Positions 1-6,634 are shown, numbered from the stretch's first letter. The stretch is DNA of 7,989 nucleotides from Calditrichota bacterium (GCA_008501655.1 QQUK01000219.1:1-7989); one strand, 5' to 3'. Notes: generated by a model from the letters alone, not told the origin. Numbers and translations are program-made.

Positions 1-1
1 C

Positions 2-181
2 ACACTTGGTAAATATGTATCACCAAATTTATACCTGTATGGTCGTTCTGATTTAGGATGTAAAACCTCCCAGGAGATCGGCTTCGAATATCGATTCTCA
101 AAAAAACTACTCCTGCAAGGATTACGTGATGAGGAAGAGCTGTATCACCTGAACATGAAGCTGAGTTTGGAATTTAAATGA
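2..181 (+). CDS. TamB-like translocation/assembly protein, C-terminal end (partial)
   Basis: This open frame enters from the left edge and stops at TGA 179-181, giving the last 59 residues of a longer protein. The tail alternates short beta-strand-like stretches: LGKYVSPNLYLYGRSD, then QEIGFEYRFSKKLLLQ, then a final strand ending LEFK. From family knowledge, this pattern (GKY.sP.LYl..g, then EyR.s..l.L.g, then a terminal strand) is typical of the C-terminus of TamB/DUF490 proteins. These span the periplasm and work with an Omp85 partner in outer-membrane protein or lipid transport. The next gene is an Omp85 protein, and the stop overlaps its start as ATGA, so the two are probably translationally coupled. 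The N-terminus and most of the gene lie outside the window. The assignment rests on a short tail plus gene context. Confidence 0.75.
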   Translation, partial: TLGKYVSPNLYLYGRSDLGCKTSQEIGFEYRFSKKLLLQGLRDEEELYHLNMKLSLEFK

Positions 182-2166
182 GAAAAGTTACAACTGTCAT
201 ACTGTTTCTCTTAATGCTTTTTGTCATGCAAAGTATCCACGCTGTCGACAAAGCTCACCTCCGCTGGATGCGGGATAAACCGATGATCGATTCAATCGTT
301 ATCAATGGGAATAATTCTATCTCAAATGATGATATCCGCGGACGAATGTATTCCAAAACTGAATCACTCTGGCGCAAAATAAAAAAAGACCGCCGTATTC
401 GGGTTCAGCGTGAGACGTTAAACAGAGACACCCTTGAAATTAAATATCTCTACCTCACAAGAGGCTTTATCAATGTTCAGGTCGGCGAAACATTTCAACC
501 GCTTGATCAATTCGATATCGTTAAAAATGAAAATACCGGAATTGTAGACACTGTCCCAAAAGCAATGCTTTGGGTGAATATTTATGAAGGAATAAAGTAT
601 TCATACGGTAAAAAAACTTTTTCCGGTACATACCCCAATCAATTCTATCTCCCTCTCTTAAAACTTGCTAATAAATTAGAAACCGGTAAAGACGCTAACA
701 TGATCAAACTGCAGCAAATCATCTTTGAAATGAAAACTGAATTTGCTAATCATGGCTACCCCTATTCAAAGATAGAATACCAGATAGATACTGTAACTAA
801 TGAACCGGATGTTGATATTAATTTTGTTGTCCAGGCAGACTCATTGGTGAAATTCGGAGATATCTTTATCTCCGGTATTGAAATCTTCCCTGATAACGTC
901 GCAAAAAGAGAGTTAAAAATTAAATCAGGGGATTTATACAGCCGAAAAGCAATCATTGAATCACAAAAACGCCTCTATGAATCCGGGTATTTTACTTTCT
1001 CGCAGCTTACTCAGGCAACACCGCTCAATGACCGCCTGAATCCCGACTTTCAACTCAAAGTACGCGAGAAAAAACCAAAATTTGTAACAGCTACCGCTGG
1101 TGTCGGTCAGTCCTCAGTCAAAGATTTGCAGCTTGATGCTTCCCTCGGTGCCGGTAAAAGAGATGTTAATTTTACCCCGATTCATTTTCCCAAATTTTCA
1201 AAAGCATCACACCGCGTATCAGCTAACGCTGACTACTCATTCTCAGTCGGGGGAGACTCCCGACTGATTAAACATAAATATTCTCTTCGATATACATCCC
1301 CGTGGACAGTCGGGCTCCGCATGCCCTTGACTTTAACAGCAGAATGGGAACCGCCGATCCAATCCCAGCTTGGTGATTATCGAATAAGGAAATGGGCATT
1401 CACCGCCGGGACTCAAAAATGGTTTGGCGATGAAATCCGTACCACAGCCGGAGTCGAATACAACAATGTAAAAATAACCGGTTATGGTGACAATGATGTT
1501 CAGGAAATCCGTGAGCAGGAAGGTATTTCCGCCCGACGGAAACTCTACACGACTTTCCGGCTGGACAGCCGGGATAATATTTTTATACCCAGAGTCGGAC
1601 AGCTCACCGAACTTTCCGTTGATATCTTCGGTGGATTTTTGGGAGGAGAGGATAACTTCTATAAAGTCCAGCTTGCCTGGTCGACCTATCAGCCGGTTTG
1701 GCCCGGATGGATTTACGCTTTAAGGCTGAAAGGCGGAACTGCCCGGGAATATGGTGTCTCCAAAACCGTCCCGATTGAAGAACGGATTTATCTTGGCGGT
1801 GCCAACACAATCCGTGGCTTTACCGAAAACACCCTCGGACCGTTAAACGAAGACTCAACTGCTGCCGGAGCTAACTATACGTTCATAATCAATCAGGAAT
1901 TCCGCTGGAAAACTGTTCAATTTCTTAATGTTTTCGGCGATTTTTTCCGGAATTTCCCCCAATGGCAGTCGATATTTTTCGATGCCGGTAATGGATTTGA
2001 GAATTCTGCTGAGATCAAATTTGACAACTTTGCCTTATCTTACGGTACCGGTATTCAGATTATGTCCCCCGCCGGACCTATCCGAATCGACTACGCCCGC
2101 CGTATCAAAACCGACCGATATCCGGTTGATTCCCGCTGGCATTTTACTATATTGTATGCATTCTAA
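178..2166 (+). CDS. BamA/TamA-family (Omp85) outer membrane protein
   Basis: The 662-residue precursor has a signal peptide at about residues 1-22 (basic MRK, hydrophobic core, cleavage near SIHA). Three POTRA-like modules follow, at about 35-137, 138-220 and 222-297. The last carries the usual alpha/beta pattern, with GDLYSRKAIIESQKRLYESG before the barrel. Residues of about 300-662 are rich in alternating beta strands and form a 16-strand Omp85-type barrel. The signature loop-6 motif is IRGF at 545-548, preceded by YLGGAN, and the protein ends in a strand with terminal Phe (ILYAF), as needed for recognition by the BAM machinery. Three POTRAs and the adjoining TamB-like gene point to a TamA role (translocation and assembly module) rather than five-POTRA BamA, but I leave the symbol open. 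The ATG start overlaps the upstream stop, and GGA at 169-171 lies just before it. The function is insertion of proteins into, or transport to, the outer membrane. Confidence 0.92.
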   Translation: MRKVTTVILFLLMLFVMQSIHAVDKAHLRWMRDKPMIDSIVINGNNSISNDDIRGRMYSKTESLWRKIKKDRRIRVQRETLNRDTLEIKYLYLTRGFINVQVGETFQPLDQFDIVKNENTGIVDTVPKAMLWVNIYEGIKYSYGKKTFSGTYPNQFYLPLLKLANKLETGKDANMIKLQQIIFEMKTEFANHGYPYSKIEYQIDTVTNEPDVDINFVVQADSLVKFGDIFISGIEIFPDNVAKRELKIKSGDLYSRKAIIESQKRLYESGYFTFSQLTQATPLNDRLNPDFQLKVREKKPKFVTATAGVGQSSVKDLQLDASLGAGKRDVNFTPIHFPKFSKASHRVSANADYSFSVGGDSRLIKHKYSLRYTSPWTVGLRMPLTLTAEWEPPIQSQLGDYRIRKWAFTAGTQKWFGDEIRTTAGVEYNNVKITGYGDNDVQEIREQEGISARRKLYTTFRLDSRDNIFIPRVGQLTELSVDIFGGFLGGEDNFYKVQLAWSTYQPVWPGWIYALRLKGGTAREYGVSKTVPIEERIYLGGANTIRGFTENTLGPLNEDSTAAGANYTFIINQEFRWKTVQFLNVFGDFFRNFPQWQSIFFDAGNGFENSAEIKFDNFALSYGTGIQIMSPAGPIRIDYARRIKTDRYPVDSRWHFTILYAF

Positions 2167-2210
2167 TTTTGAACAAACAGCTTAGTTTGTCGGTTAGGAG
2201 TATATAAAAG

Positions 2211-2217
2211 AAAAGGA
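2211..2217 (+). promoter_or_regulatory. Ribosome binding site of the cysteine desulfurase gene
   Basis: AAAAGGA sits six bases before ATG 2224, in a 57-base gap after the Omp85 gene. The same AAAGGA form occurs before the hydrolase gene at 7160-7165, which makes it the local Shine-Dalgarno style. No clear terminator separates this gene from the Omp85 gene, so read-through is possible. Confidence 0.6.
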
Positions 2218-2223
2218 TACTAT

Positions 2224-3387
2224 ATGAAACCTATATATTTAGACCATAATGCCACCACTCCGGTCGACCCCGAGGTCGTCGAAGCGATGATTCCGTATCT
2301 CACCGGGAAATTCGGAAATGCTTCCTCAGCTCATAATTACGGTCGGGATGCCAAAGTCGCTCTTGAAAACTCCCGGGAACAAATCGCTGGAATCATAAAT
2401 TGTGACCCGTCCGAATTATACTTTACCTCAGGCGGAACCGAATCAGATAATATGGCTGTTCTCGGAACAGCTGCAAAATTTAAAGATAAACGAAATCATA
2501 TCATCGTCGGTGCAGCCGAACATCATGCTATCTTAGAACCGGCTGAATTTCTCGAGCATAAACATGGTTTTAAAATCGACTTGCTTCCGGTGAATTCCGA
2601 AGGTTTGAGCTCCCCTGAGGATTTGAAAACCCTCCTGACCGACAACACCTGTTTAGTCTCTGTCATGCATGCCAACAACGAAACCGGAATGATTCAGGAT
2701 ATACCCGCACTCTCTGCACTGACAAAAGATACAAAAACACTTTTTCATACCGATGCTGTCCAGGCAATCGGTAAGATTCCGGTCGACGTAAAAAAACTCG
2801 GAGTTGACCTGCTTTCATTAACAGCTCATAAAATTTACGGACCAAAAGGTATCGGTGCCTTTTTCATTCGCTCCGGAATCAAACTTGATCCGCTTTTTTA
2901 CGGCGGTTCCCATGAAAAGAAACGTCGTCCCGGTACAGAAAATGTTGCCGGCATTGTCGGACTTGCTAAAACCCTTGAGATAGCGCAACAGAAGATGGAT
3001 GAAGATTATAAAAAGCTATACGACCTTTCTGAATATTTTATCTCAAGAGTGACTGCTGACATACCCGATGTTTACTTAAACGGAACTCTTAAAAACAGAG
3101 TACCCCAGACCGTAAACTTATCTTTCAAAGGTATCGAGGGTGAATCTATTCTCTTAGGTCTCGACCTCAAAGGTGTTGCTGTATCATCCGGTTCCGCCTG
3201 TACCTCAGGAGCAACCGAACCATCTCATGTCCTGCAGGCTATGGGTATCGATAAAGTTGTTTCACAGGGAGCGATTCGTTTTTCAATGGGACGTTCGACT
3301 ACAAAAGATGATCTCGATTATGTCATTTCGGTACTCCCGGAAGTCGTTAACCGTTTACGTGAGATGTCCCCAATCTACAATCAATAG
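2224..3387 (+). CDS. Cysteine desulfurase, group I (NifS/IscS type)
   Basis: This is a PLP-dependent class V aminotransferase-fold enzyme that removes sulfur from L-cysteine, giving alanine and an enzyme persulfide. The 387 residues are close to the family norm. The N-terminus has YLDHNATTPVDP. The PLP lysine is K203 in TAHKIYGPKG, the ring-stacking histidine is H100 in AEHHA, and D177 and Q180 in HTDAVQ match the residues contacting the pyridine ring and phenolate. The active cysteine is C326 in SSGSACTSG, the long-loop form that marks group I. The mnmA gene follows on the same strand, so its likely job is sulfur supply for tRNA thiolation, like the paired YrvO-TrmU of Bacillus. A wider role in iron-sulfur assembly cannot be excluded, as no IscU or SufU gene is seen here. 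Confidence 0.95.
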   Translation: MKPIYLDHNATTPVDPEVVEAMIPYLTGKFGNASSAHNYGRDAKVALENSREQIAGIINCDPSELYFTSGGTESDNMAVLGTAAKFKDKRNHIIVGAAEHHAILEPAEFLEHKHGFKIDLLPVNSEGLSSPEDLKTLLTDNTCLVSVMHANNETGMIQDIPALSALTKDTKTLFHTDAVQAIGKIPVDVKKLGVDLLSLTAHKIYGPKGIGAFFIRSGIKLDPLFYGGSHEKKRRPGTENVAGIVGLAKTLEIAQQKMDEDYKKLYDLSEYFISRVTADIPDVYLNGTLKNRVPQTVNLSFKGIEGESILLGLDLKGVAVSSGSACTSGATEPSHVLQAMGIDKVVSQGAIRFSMGRSTTKDDLDYVISVLPEVVNRLREMSPIYNQ

Positions 3388-3407
3388 AGGAATTGTATAT
3401 TAATCGT

Positions 3408-3431
3408 CATCCTGAGCGGAGTCGAAGGATG
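3408..3431 (+). repeat. Family A palindromic repeat, CATCCT/AGGATG stem
   Basis: CATCCT, then the 12-base loop GAGCGGAGTCGA, then AGGATG form a perfect six-pair hairpin. It shares GAGC..GTCGA with the copy at 3457-3479 but has a different, still fully paired, stem. There is no T-run after it, so it is not an intrinsic terminator. Confidence 0.85.
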
Positions 3432-3456
3432 CCCAATTATAAAGATAAACATAAGT

Positions 3457-3479
3457 CACACTGAGCTTGTCGAAGTGTG
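3457..3479 (+). repeat. Family A palindromic repeat, CACACT/AGTGTG stem
   Basis: CACACT, the 11-base loop GAGCTTGTCGA and AGTGTG form a perfect six-pair hairpin. It is identical over 23 bases to 4749-4771. Its last bases contain an in-frame GTG at 3475 that could be mistaken for the mnmA start. Confidence 0.9.
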
Positions 3480-3492
3480 TTCAATTAAAACT

Positions 3493-4719
3493 ATGGCACA
3501 AAAAGTTCTCGTTGCAATGTCCGGAGGGGTCGATTCATCGGTCGCCGCATTCCTGTTAAAAGAGCAGGGGTACGAAGTCGTCGGTGCCCATATGAAGCTA
3601 TGGGACTACGTCGAGGTTGGTGCTGACATCTACAACGACGGCCGCTGCTGTACGATTGATTCAATCACCGACTGCAGGATGGTCTGCGATGCAATCGACG
3701 CACCATTCTATGTTCTCAATATGTCGCGTCATTTCCGCGATACGGTCATCGAGGACTTCATCACAGAATATGACCGCGGACGTACGCCCAATCCATGTAT
3801 CCAATGCAACTCCAATGTCAAATGGACGGAGTTCCTCAAAAAAGCTGAAGAGCTCGGCTGCGACTACATCGCTACCGGTCATTACTCATTTATCGAGCAG
3901 GGAGAGAACAGCCGTTATTACATCCGCAAAGGCGTTGATGGCACCCGTGACCAGTCGTATGTCCTCTGGGGCGTCTCCCAGCAAGCACTCTCCAAAACGC
4001 TTATGCCGTTAGGCGGGATGCTTAAATCAGAAGTTCGCGAAGTTGCCCGCAAATACAAACTGCGTACCGCCGAAAAAGCCGAATCGCGGGAAATCTGTTT
4101 TGTTGTCGATAACGATTACCGCCGGTTCTTAGTCGAGATGGCTGAAAAAAATGAAAAATCATACGAATCCGGTGATATTATTCATACCGATGGCACCGTT
4201 CTCGGTCAGCATAAAGGTACCGCGTTCTACACCATCGGACAACGCAAAGGTCTTGGTATCTCACACCCGACACCGCTGTATGTTCAGAAACTCGATGTTG
4301 ATAACAACAAAGTCATCGTTGGTGACAACGATACATTATTCCGTTCCGAACTCGAAGCTGATTCACTTAATTGGATTGCTATCGACCAGCCGAACGAACC
4401 GTTTGAAGCCGATGTCAAAATCCGCTATCTCCATGAACCTTCCCGCGCCATCGTCACCCCGATATACGATGACAATTCTAACGTAGGTCGGAACCCCCGT
4501 GGTTCCGACAGTAATATGCCTGGCAGTAATTCTAACGTAGGTCGGAACCCCCGTGGTTCCGACAGTGATGTGCAAGGCAGACGCCCTCGTCTGCCGGAAG
4601 AAAGTCCTTCCAAGGTCCACATCAAATTCATCGACTCCCAGCGCGCCATCACTCCGGGACAATCCGTCGTATTCTATAACGGCGATATCCTCCTTGGCGG
4701 CGGCTTAATCATCGAATAA
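3493..4719 (+). CDS. mnmA: tRNA-specific 2-thiouridylase MnmA with a repeat-derived insertion
   Basis: MnmA activates U34 of tRNA(Lys/Glu/Gln) with ATP and replaces O2 by sulfur. The protein has 408 residues from ATG 3493. That start puts the PP-loop SGGVDSS at residues 10-16, as usual, and the in-frame GTG at 3475 lies inside a repeat. The catalytic cysteines are C105 in NPCIQCNSN and C202 in SREICFV. The C-terminal barrel ends AITPGQSVVFYNGDILLGGG. PCxxC adds C102, which some MnmA proteins have. Family members are usually about 360-370 residues. The excess is an in-frame insertion at residues 328-368, made of two copies of an 18-codon unit (the second cut into by the next repeat) and a family D palindrome. 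It lies in a barrel loop between VTPIYDD and KVHIKF, away from the active site, so the enzyme is probably functional. The cysteine desulfurase upstream is the likely sulfur donor. Confidence 0.95.
   Translation: MAQKVLVAMSGGVDSSVAAFLLKEQGYEVVGAHMKLWDYVEVGADIYNDGRCCTIDSITDCRMVCDAIDAPFYVLNMSRHFRDTVIEDFITEYDRGRTPNPCIQCNSNVKWTEFLKKAEELGCDYIATGHYSFIEQGENSRYYIRKGVDGTRDQSYVLWGVSQQALSKTLMPLGGMLKSEVREVARKYKLRTAEKAESREICFVVDNDYRRFLVEMAEKNEKSYESGDIIHTDGTVLGQHKGTAFYTIGQRKGLGISHPTPLYVQKLDVDNNKVIVGDNDTLFRSELEADSLNWIAIDQPNEPFEADVKIRYLHEPSRAIVTPIYDDNSNVGRNPRGSDSNMPGSNSNVGRNPRGSDSDVQGRRPRLPEESPSKVHIKFIDSQRAITPGQSVVFYNGDILLGGGLIIE
4474..4512 (+). repeat. Family C palindromic repeat inside mnmA, copy 1
   Basis: A 39-base unit identical to 4528-4566. 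Its hairpin, 4487-4509, has stem GTCGGAACC / GGTTCCGAC (nine pairs) and loop CCCGT, preceded by AACGTAG. It is read in the mnmA frame as NSNVGRNPRGSDS. With the 15 bases that follow, it makes a 54-base period (18 codons). Confidence 0.93.
4528..4566 (+). repeat. Family C palindromic repeat inside mnmA, copy 2
   Basis: Exact 39-base duplicate of 4474-4512, 54 bases downstream and in the same reading frame, with hairpin 4541-4563. The bases after it (GATGTGCAAGGCAG) resemble those after copy 1 (AATATGCCTGGCAG), so copy 1 may also once have been followed by a family D repeat that was lost or truncated. Confidence 0.93.
4567..4597 (+). repeat. Family D palindromic repeat inside mnmA
   Basis: Stem GGCAGACG / CGTCTGCC (4576-4595, eight pairs) with loop CCCT, flanked by GTGCAA and GG. 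It is read in the mnmA frame as DVQGRRPRLP. It matches the intergenic copy at 5083-5113 at 29 of 31 bases, which shows that this part of mnmA is mobile-repeat sequence rather than native gene. Confidence 0.93.
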
Positions 4720-4748
4720 AATAATTTGATATTCTATTCATAATTTGT

Positions 4749-4771
4749 CACACTGAGCTTGTCGAAGTGTG
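4749..4771 (+). repeat. Family A palindromic repeat
   Basis: Exact 23-base copy of 3457-3479 (CACACT, 11-base loop, AGTGTG). It begins 29 bases after the mnmA stop. It has no T-run, so it is a repeat rather than a standard terminator, though it might stabilise the 3' end of the mRNA. Confidence 0.9.
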
Positions 4772-4782
4772 CCCCAAACTAA

Positions 4783-4812
4783 TGTCATTCCTGCGAACGC
4801 AGGAATCCAGTC
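4783..4812 (+). repeat. Family B palindromic repeat
   Basis: GTC, then stem ATTCCTGC / GCAGGAAT (4787-4806) with loop GAAC, then CCAGTC. Identical to 4903-4932. Confidence 0.88.
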
Positions 4813-4814
4813 AA

Positions 4815-4842
4815 AGTAGGGCAGGATCCCCGTGATCCTGCC
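4815..4842 (+). repeat. Family C palindromic repeat, intergenic copy with a covarying stem
   Basis: Stem GGCAGGATC / GATCCTGCC (4820-4842, nine pairs), loop CCCGT, preceded by AAAGTAG. The copies inside mnmA have the same loop, stem length and nearly the same 5' flank (AACGTAG), but the stem differs at four of nine positions and all four are compensated on the other arm. Confidence 0.82.
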
Positions 4843-4869
4843 AAATTTATCGTTTCATCATTATTAAGT

Positions 4870-4892
4870 CACTCTGAGCCTGTCGATGTTTG
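4870..4892 (+). repeat. Family A repeat, decayed copy
   Basis: It aligns without gaps to the 23-base family A copy with four changes, two of them in the stem arms, so pairing is partly lost. It occupies the same place in module 2 as 4749-4771 does in module 1. Confidence 0.7.
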
Positions 4893-4902
4893 CTCCAAAC
4901 AA

Positions 4903-4932
4903 TGTCATTCCTGCGAACGCAGGAATCCAGTC
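4903..4932 (+). repeat. Family B palindromic repeat
   Basis: Exact copy of 4783-4812. Hairpin ATTCCTGC / GCAGGAAT, followed by CCAGTC. Confidence 0.88.
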
Positions 4933-4972
4933 CTAAAATTGAAGGCAGTCTTTTTAGAGTTTCGTCTAATTT

Positions 4973-5000
4973 CTGGATCCCCGCCTCCGCGGGGAAGGAA
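4973..5000 (-). repeat. Family B-like repeat, inverted and GC-rich
   Basis: On the minus strand this reads as a degenerate family B unit ending in GGATCCAG. The core hairpin is TCCCCGC / GCGGGGA with loop CTCC (4978-4995). The stem sequence differs from the other B copies, but pairing is kept. Confidence 0.6.
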
Positions 5001-5001
5001 T

Positions 5002-5024
5002 AATCCTGAGCGGATTCAAAGGAG
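5002..5024 (+). repeat. Family A repeat, decayed copy
   Basis: ATCCTGAGCGGATTCAAAGG resembles the CATCCT-type family A copy at 3408-3431. Only the inner CCT / AGG pairs remain. Confidence 0.55.
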
Positions 5025-5050
5025 ACTGTTTAATCTATCTCAAAAACCCC

Positions 5051-5073
5051 TCTCCTGCGAAAGCAGATATCCA
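5051..5073 (+). repeat. Family B repeat, decayed copy
   Basis: CTCCTGCGAAAGCAG followed by ATATCCA aligns with the family B unit, with several changes and a weakened outer stem. Confidence 0.5.
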
Positions 5074-5082
5074 ACCCTGTGG

Positions 5083-5113
5083 AATGTGCAAGGCAGACGT
5101 CCTCGTCTGCCGG
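5083..5113 (+). repeat. Family D palindromic repeat, left boundary of the AT-rich segment
   Basis: Stem GGCAGACG / CGTCTGCC (5092-5111) with loop TCCT, preceded by GTGCAA and followed by GG. Bases 5086-5113 are an exact 28-base inverted match to 6801-6828. Base composition changes sharply to AT-rich right after it. Confidence 0.92.
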
Positions 5114-5423
5114 TTCAAAATGGCTTTGTTTCGTTCATTTTGGTATCAGAAAACGTGTTTTTTCGCCCCTTTTCAAAAACTAAATTCTTATAACACAAGC
5201 ATATAATATTTTTAAGACCTCTGAAAAATGGGTTTGTTTTTAAATTTTCTAAAATTAATTGTAGTGTTTTTGTAATGTTTAATTCTATACTTATAATCAA
5301 TAGATATATTTCTATAATTTATACATTGTTATTGCAAATATTTTGAATATTGCTTTTTAGTTATTTTATTTTAATCTTGTAAAAAGAAAAAAACCAATTT
5401 TATATAAAAAGGAATTTGGGTAA
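5114..5423. other. AT-rich gap before the orphan gene
   Basis: I see no gene here. The first 30 bases (AAATGGCTTTGTTT.. up to ..CATTTTGG) match in inverted form the bases inside the right family D repeat (6771-6797), and a weaker AAATGGGTTTGTTT echo occurs at 5226-5239. GCAA(A)TATT / AATATTGC (5334-5353) is an imperfect inverted repeat that could be an operator or part of the 5' leader. The promoter of the orphan gene should be here, but the run of A and T gives no unique -35/-10 pair that I would defend. Confidence 0.5.
5407..5414 (+). promoter_or_regulatory. Ribosome binding site supporting a TTG start
   Basis: AAAAGGAA lies nine bases before TTG 5424. It decides the start of the orphan gene: the first in-frame ATG (at codon 49) would remove the first membrane segment and has no comparable site before it. 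Confidence 0.6.
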
Positions 5424-6554
5424 TTGCTCGAAATTAAAAGTTTCATTTCAAAGTGTATTTATCCTGAACAAGTTTTAGATGTTTGGATTTCGAGCTTTAT
5501 AATCCTAATTATTTTATTTGGTGCATTTTTTAAGTACTTACCTTTTACAAAACGATTTGTCAAATCAATGTTATTGTCTTTTATGGTTTGTTTCTTGTAT
5601 TTGACAATCCAGTTTGTAGTTATTCCAAATTACCAAAAATTTAATGAAAATGAATATGGGATATTAATCACACGATTTGCAGGTGCTGATCAATTAGAAC
5701 AATACGGTATTGAATATTTCAATGAAATTTTAAAAAATAATATAGTGAATAAAATTGAAACTCTTAATCTCTCAGAAGTAATAGATGTAAAAACTCATTC
5801 TTATGTTATGAATGATATTAAGAAATCTAAAGAATTAAAAAATAAATTTAATGCTTATGCTATTATTAGTGGTGAAATTACTAGTTATAAAGATTCTATT
5901 AAAGTATTGATTCATATCGATCTAAAACCCATTTTGTTTGGATGTACTATGTTATATGAAGGAGGAGAAATTTCATATGACGTAACAATGCAGACAGGCT
6001 ATACAAGAACATATCCTCTTTTTACAAATAATAAAAAGCTTAATTATCGTGATTTTTTAAATAGTATCGTTTATGATTTGATGTTTTATGTAGCGGCATT
6101 TCTAAATGATAAAGATTTGGAGTTGTCAGAGGAAATCATGGTTGAGTTACCCAATATTGATAACAGAATAGATTATCTTGGGCAAAACTATAAGGCATTC
6201 TTTTATCAAAGTGTTGCATTCGCATATTATCGTAAAAAAGATTATGATATGTCTCATTTTCTATTTAAAAAATCATTTGATGAGTTTAGTATCATAAAAG
6301 ATAGATTTGATGAAGGGAAAGAGAATTCAATAATTACAGAAGAAAAACTTCGTGGTTTTTCTTCTGTTTCATTATATTATTCTAACTTTCTTTATTTAAA
6401 ACAAAATGATACACTAAATGCAATAATTGAGCTAGGAAAAGCAACTATTGTTAATCCAATATTTGTAAATAATTATAGTCAATTGTATGAATCATATTTT
6501 AAAGTTAGTCCAGATTCTATTATAACTTCTATGAACCAATTTCCATCTAGGTAA
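5424..6554 (+). CDS. Uncharacterised membrane protein with an alpha/beta domain and TPR-like helices
   Basis: I do not recognise this 376-residue protein. There are two hydrophobic segments at about 22-40 and 47-69, with basic residues between them (KRFVK), so both ends would lie on the same side of the inner membrane. Residues of about 78-165 (GILITRFAGAD..., ending AYAIISGEIT) look like the alpha/beta fold seen in TolB N-terminal or CsgG-like domains, where the protein name or substrate cannot be read from sequence. Residues 255-289 and 314-346 have the aromatic/alanine helix-turn-helix spacing of TPR repeats (YYRKKDYDMSHFLFKKSF; LNAIIELGKATIVNP). Codon use is strongly AT-biased, unlike all four neighbouring genes, and the gene lies between inverted family D repeats, so it was probably acquired separately. 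It starts with TTG. A structural or complex-assembly role is possible but unproven. Confidence 0.8.
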   Translation: MLEIKSFISKCIYPEQVLDVWISSFIILIILFGAFFKYLPFTKRFVKSMLLSFMVCFLYLTIQFVVIPNYQKFNENEYGILITRFAGADQLEQYGIEYFNEILKNNIVNKIETLNLSEVIDVKTHSYVMNDIKKSKELKNKFNAYAIISGEITSYKDSIKVLIHIDLKPILFGCTMLYEGGEISYDVTMQTGYTRTYPLFTNNKKLNYRDFLNSIVYDLMFYVAAFLNDKDLELSEEIMVELPNIDNRIDYLGQNYKAFFYQSVAFAYYRKKDYDMSHFLFKKSFDEFSIIKDRFDEGKENSIITEEKLRGFSSVSLYYSNFLYLKQNDTLNAIIELGKATIVNPIFVNNYSQLYESYFKVSPDSIITSMNQFPSR

Positions 6555-6604
6555 TAATTTCAACTCACACTTTCCCTACAACATCCCCACAAAATACCAA
6601 CCAA

Positions 6605-6634
6605 CCTCTCTTAACGTAGAACTCAAAAGAGAGG
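6605..6634. other. Stem-loop downstream of the orphan gene
   Basis: CCTCTCTT (6605-6612) and AAGAGAGG (6627-6634) pair over eight bases around a 14-base loop, 50 bases after the orphan stop. No T-run follows, so I do not call it a terminator. It may be an RNA 3'-end structure. Confidence 0.4.

Larger units (their letters stand above)
3388..3492 (+). other. nifS-mnmA gap occupied by two palindromic repeats
   Basis: The 105 bases between the desulfurase stop and the preferred mnmA start hold two family A hairpins (3408-3431 and 3457-3479) and little else. A good Shine-Dalgarno-like AGAGGA (3386-3391) lies right at the desulfurase stop with no start codon at a useful distance, while mnmA itself has no clear one. 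The repeats may have been inserted between an old ribosome binding site and its gene. That is an inference. Confidence 0.4.
4749..4932 (+). repeat. Two direct copies of a composite A-B repeat module
   Basis: Module 1 (4749-4812) and module 2 (4870-4932) each consist of a family A hairpin, a linker of eight or nine bases (CCCCAAACT or CTCCAAAC) and a family B hairpin. The B halves (4781-4812 and 4901-4932) are identical over 32 bases and exactly 120 bases apart. The A half of module 2 has decayed. A family C hairpin (4820-4842) lies between the two modules. A third module is present in the opposite orientation at 7084-7146. Confidence 0.85.

Noticed and set aside
3475..3492. GTG 3475 as the mnmA start
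   Set aside because: It lies in the arm of a dispersed repeat, and ATG 3493 puts the PP-loop at the normal distance from the N-terminus. Not excluded experimentally.
4363..4662. Antisense open frames over the repeat part of mnmA
   Set aside because: They arise because the palindromes read open on both strands. The sense frame has full MnmA homology on each side.
4749..4771. Intrinsic terminator of mnmA
   Set aside because: The hairpin is the same as the one in front of mnmA and no T-run follows it.
4749..5113. CRISPR array
   Set aside because: The repeats are several different palindrome families in mixed orientation and with irregular spacing. There are no uniform spacers and no cas genes.
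4939..5193. Open frame of 84 codons on the + strand
   Set aside because: It crosses decayed A and B repeats and the D boundary into AT-rich DNA. No ribosome binding site and no protein-like pattern.
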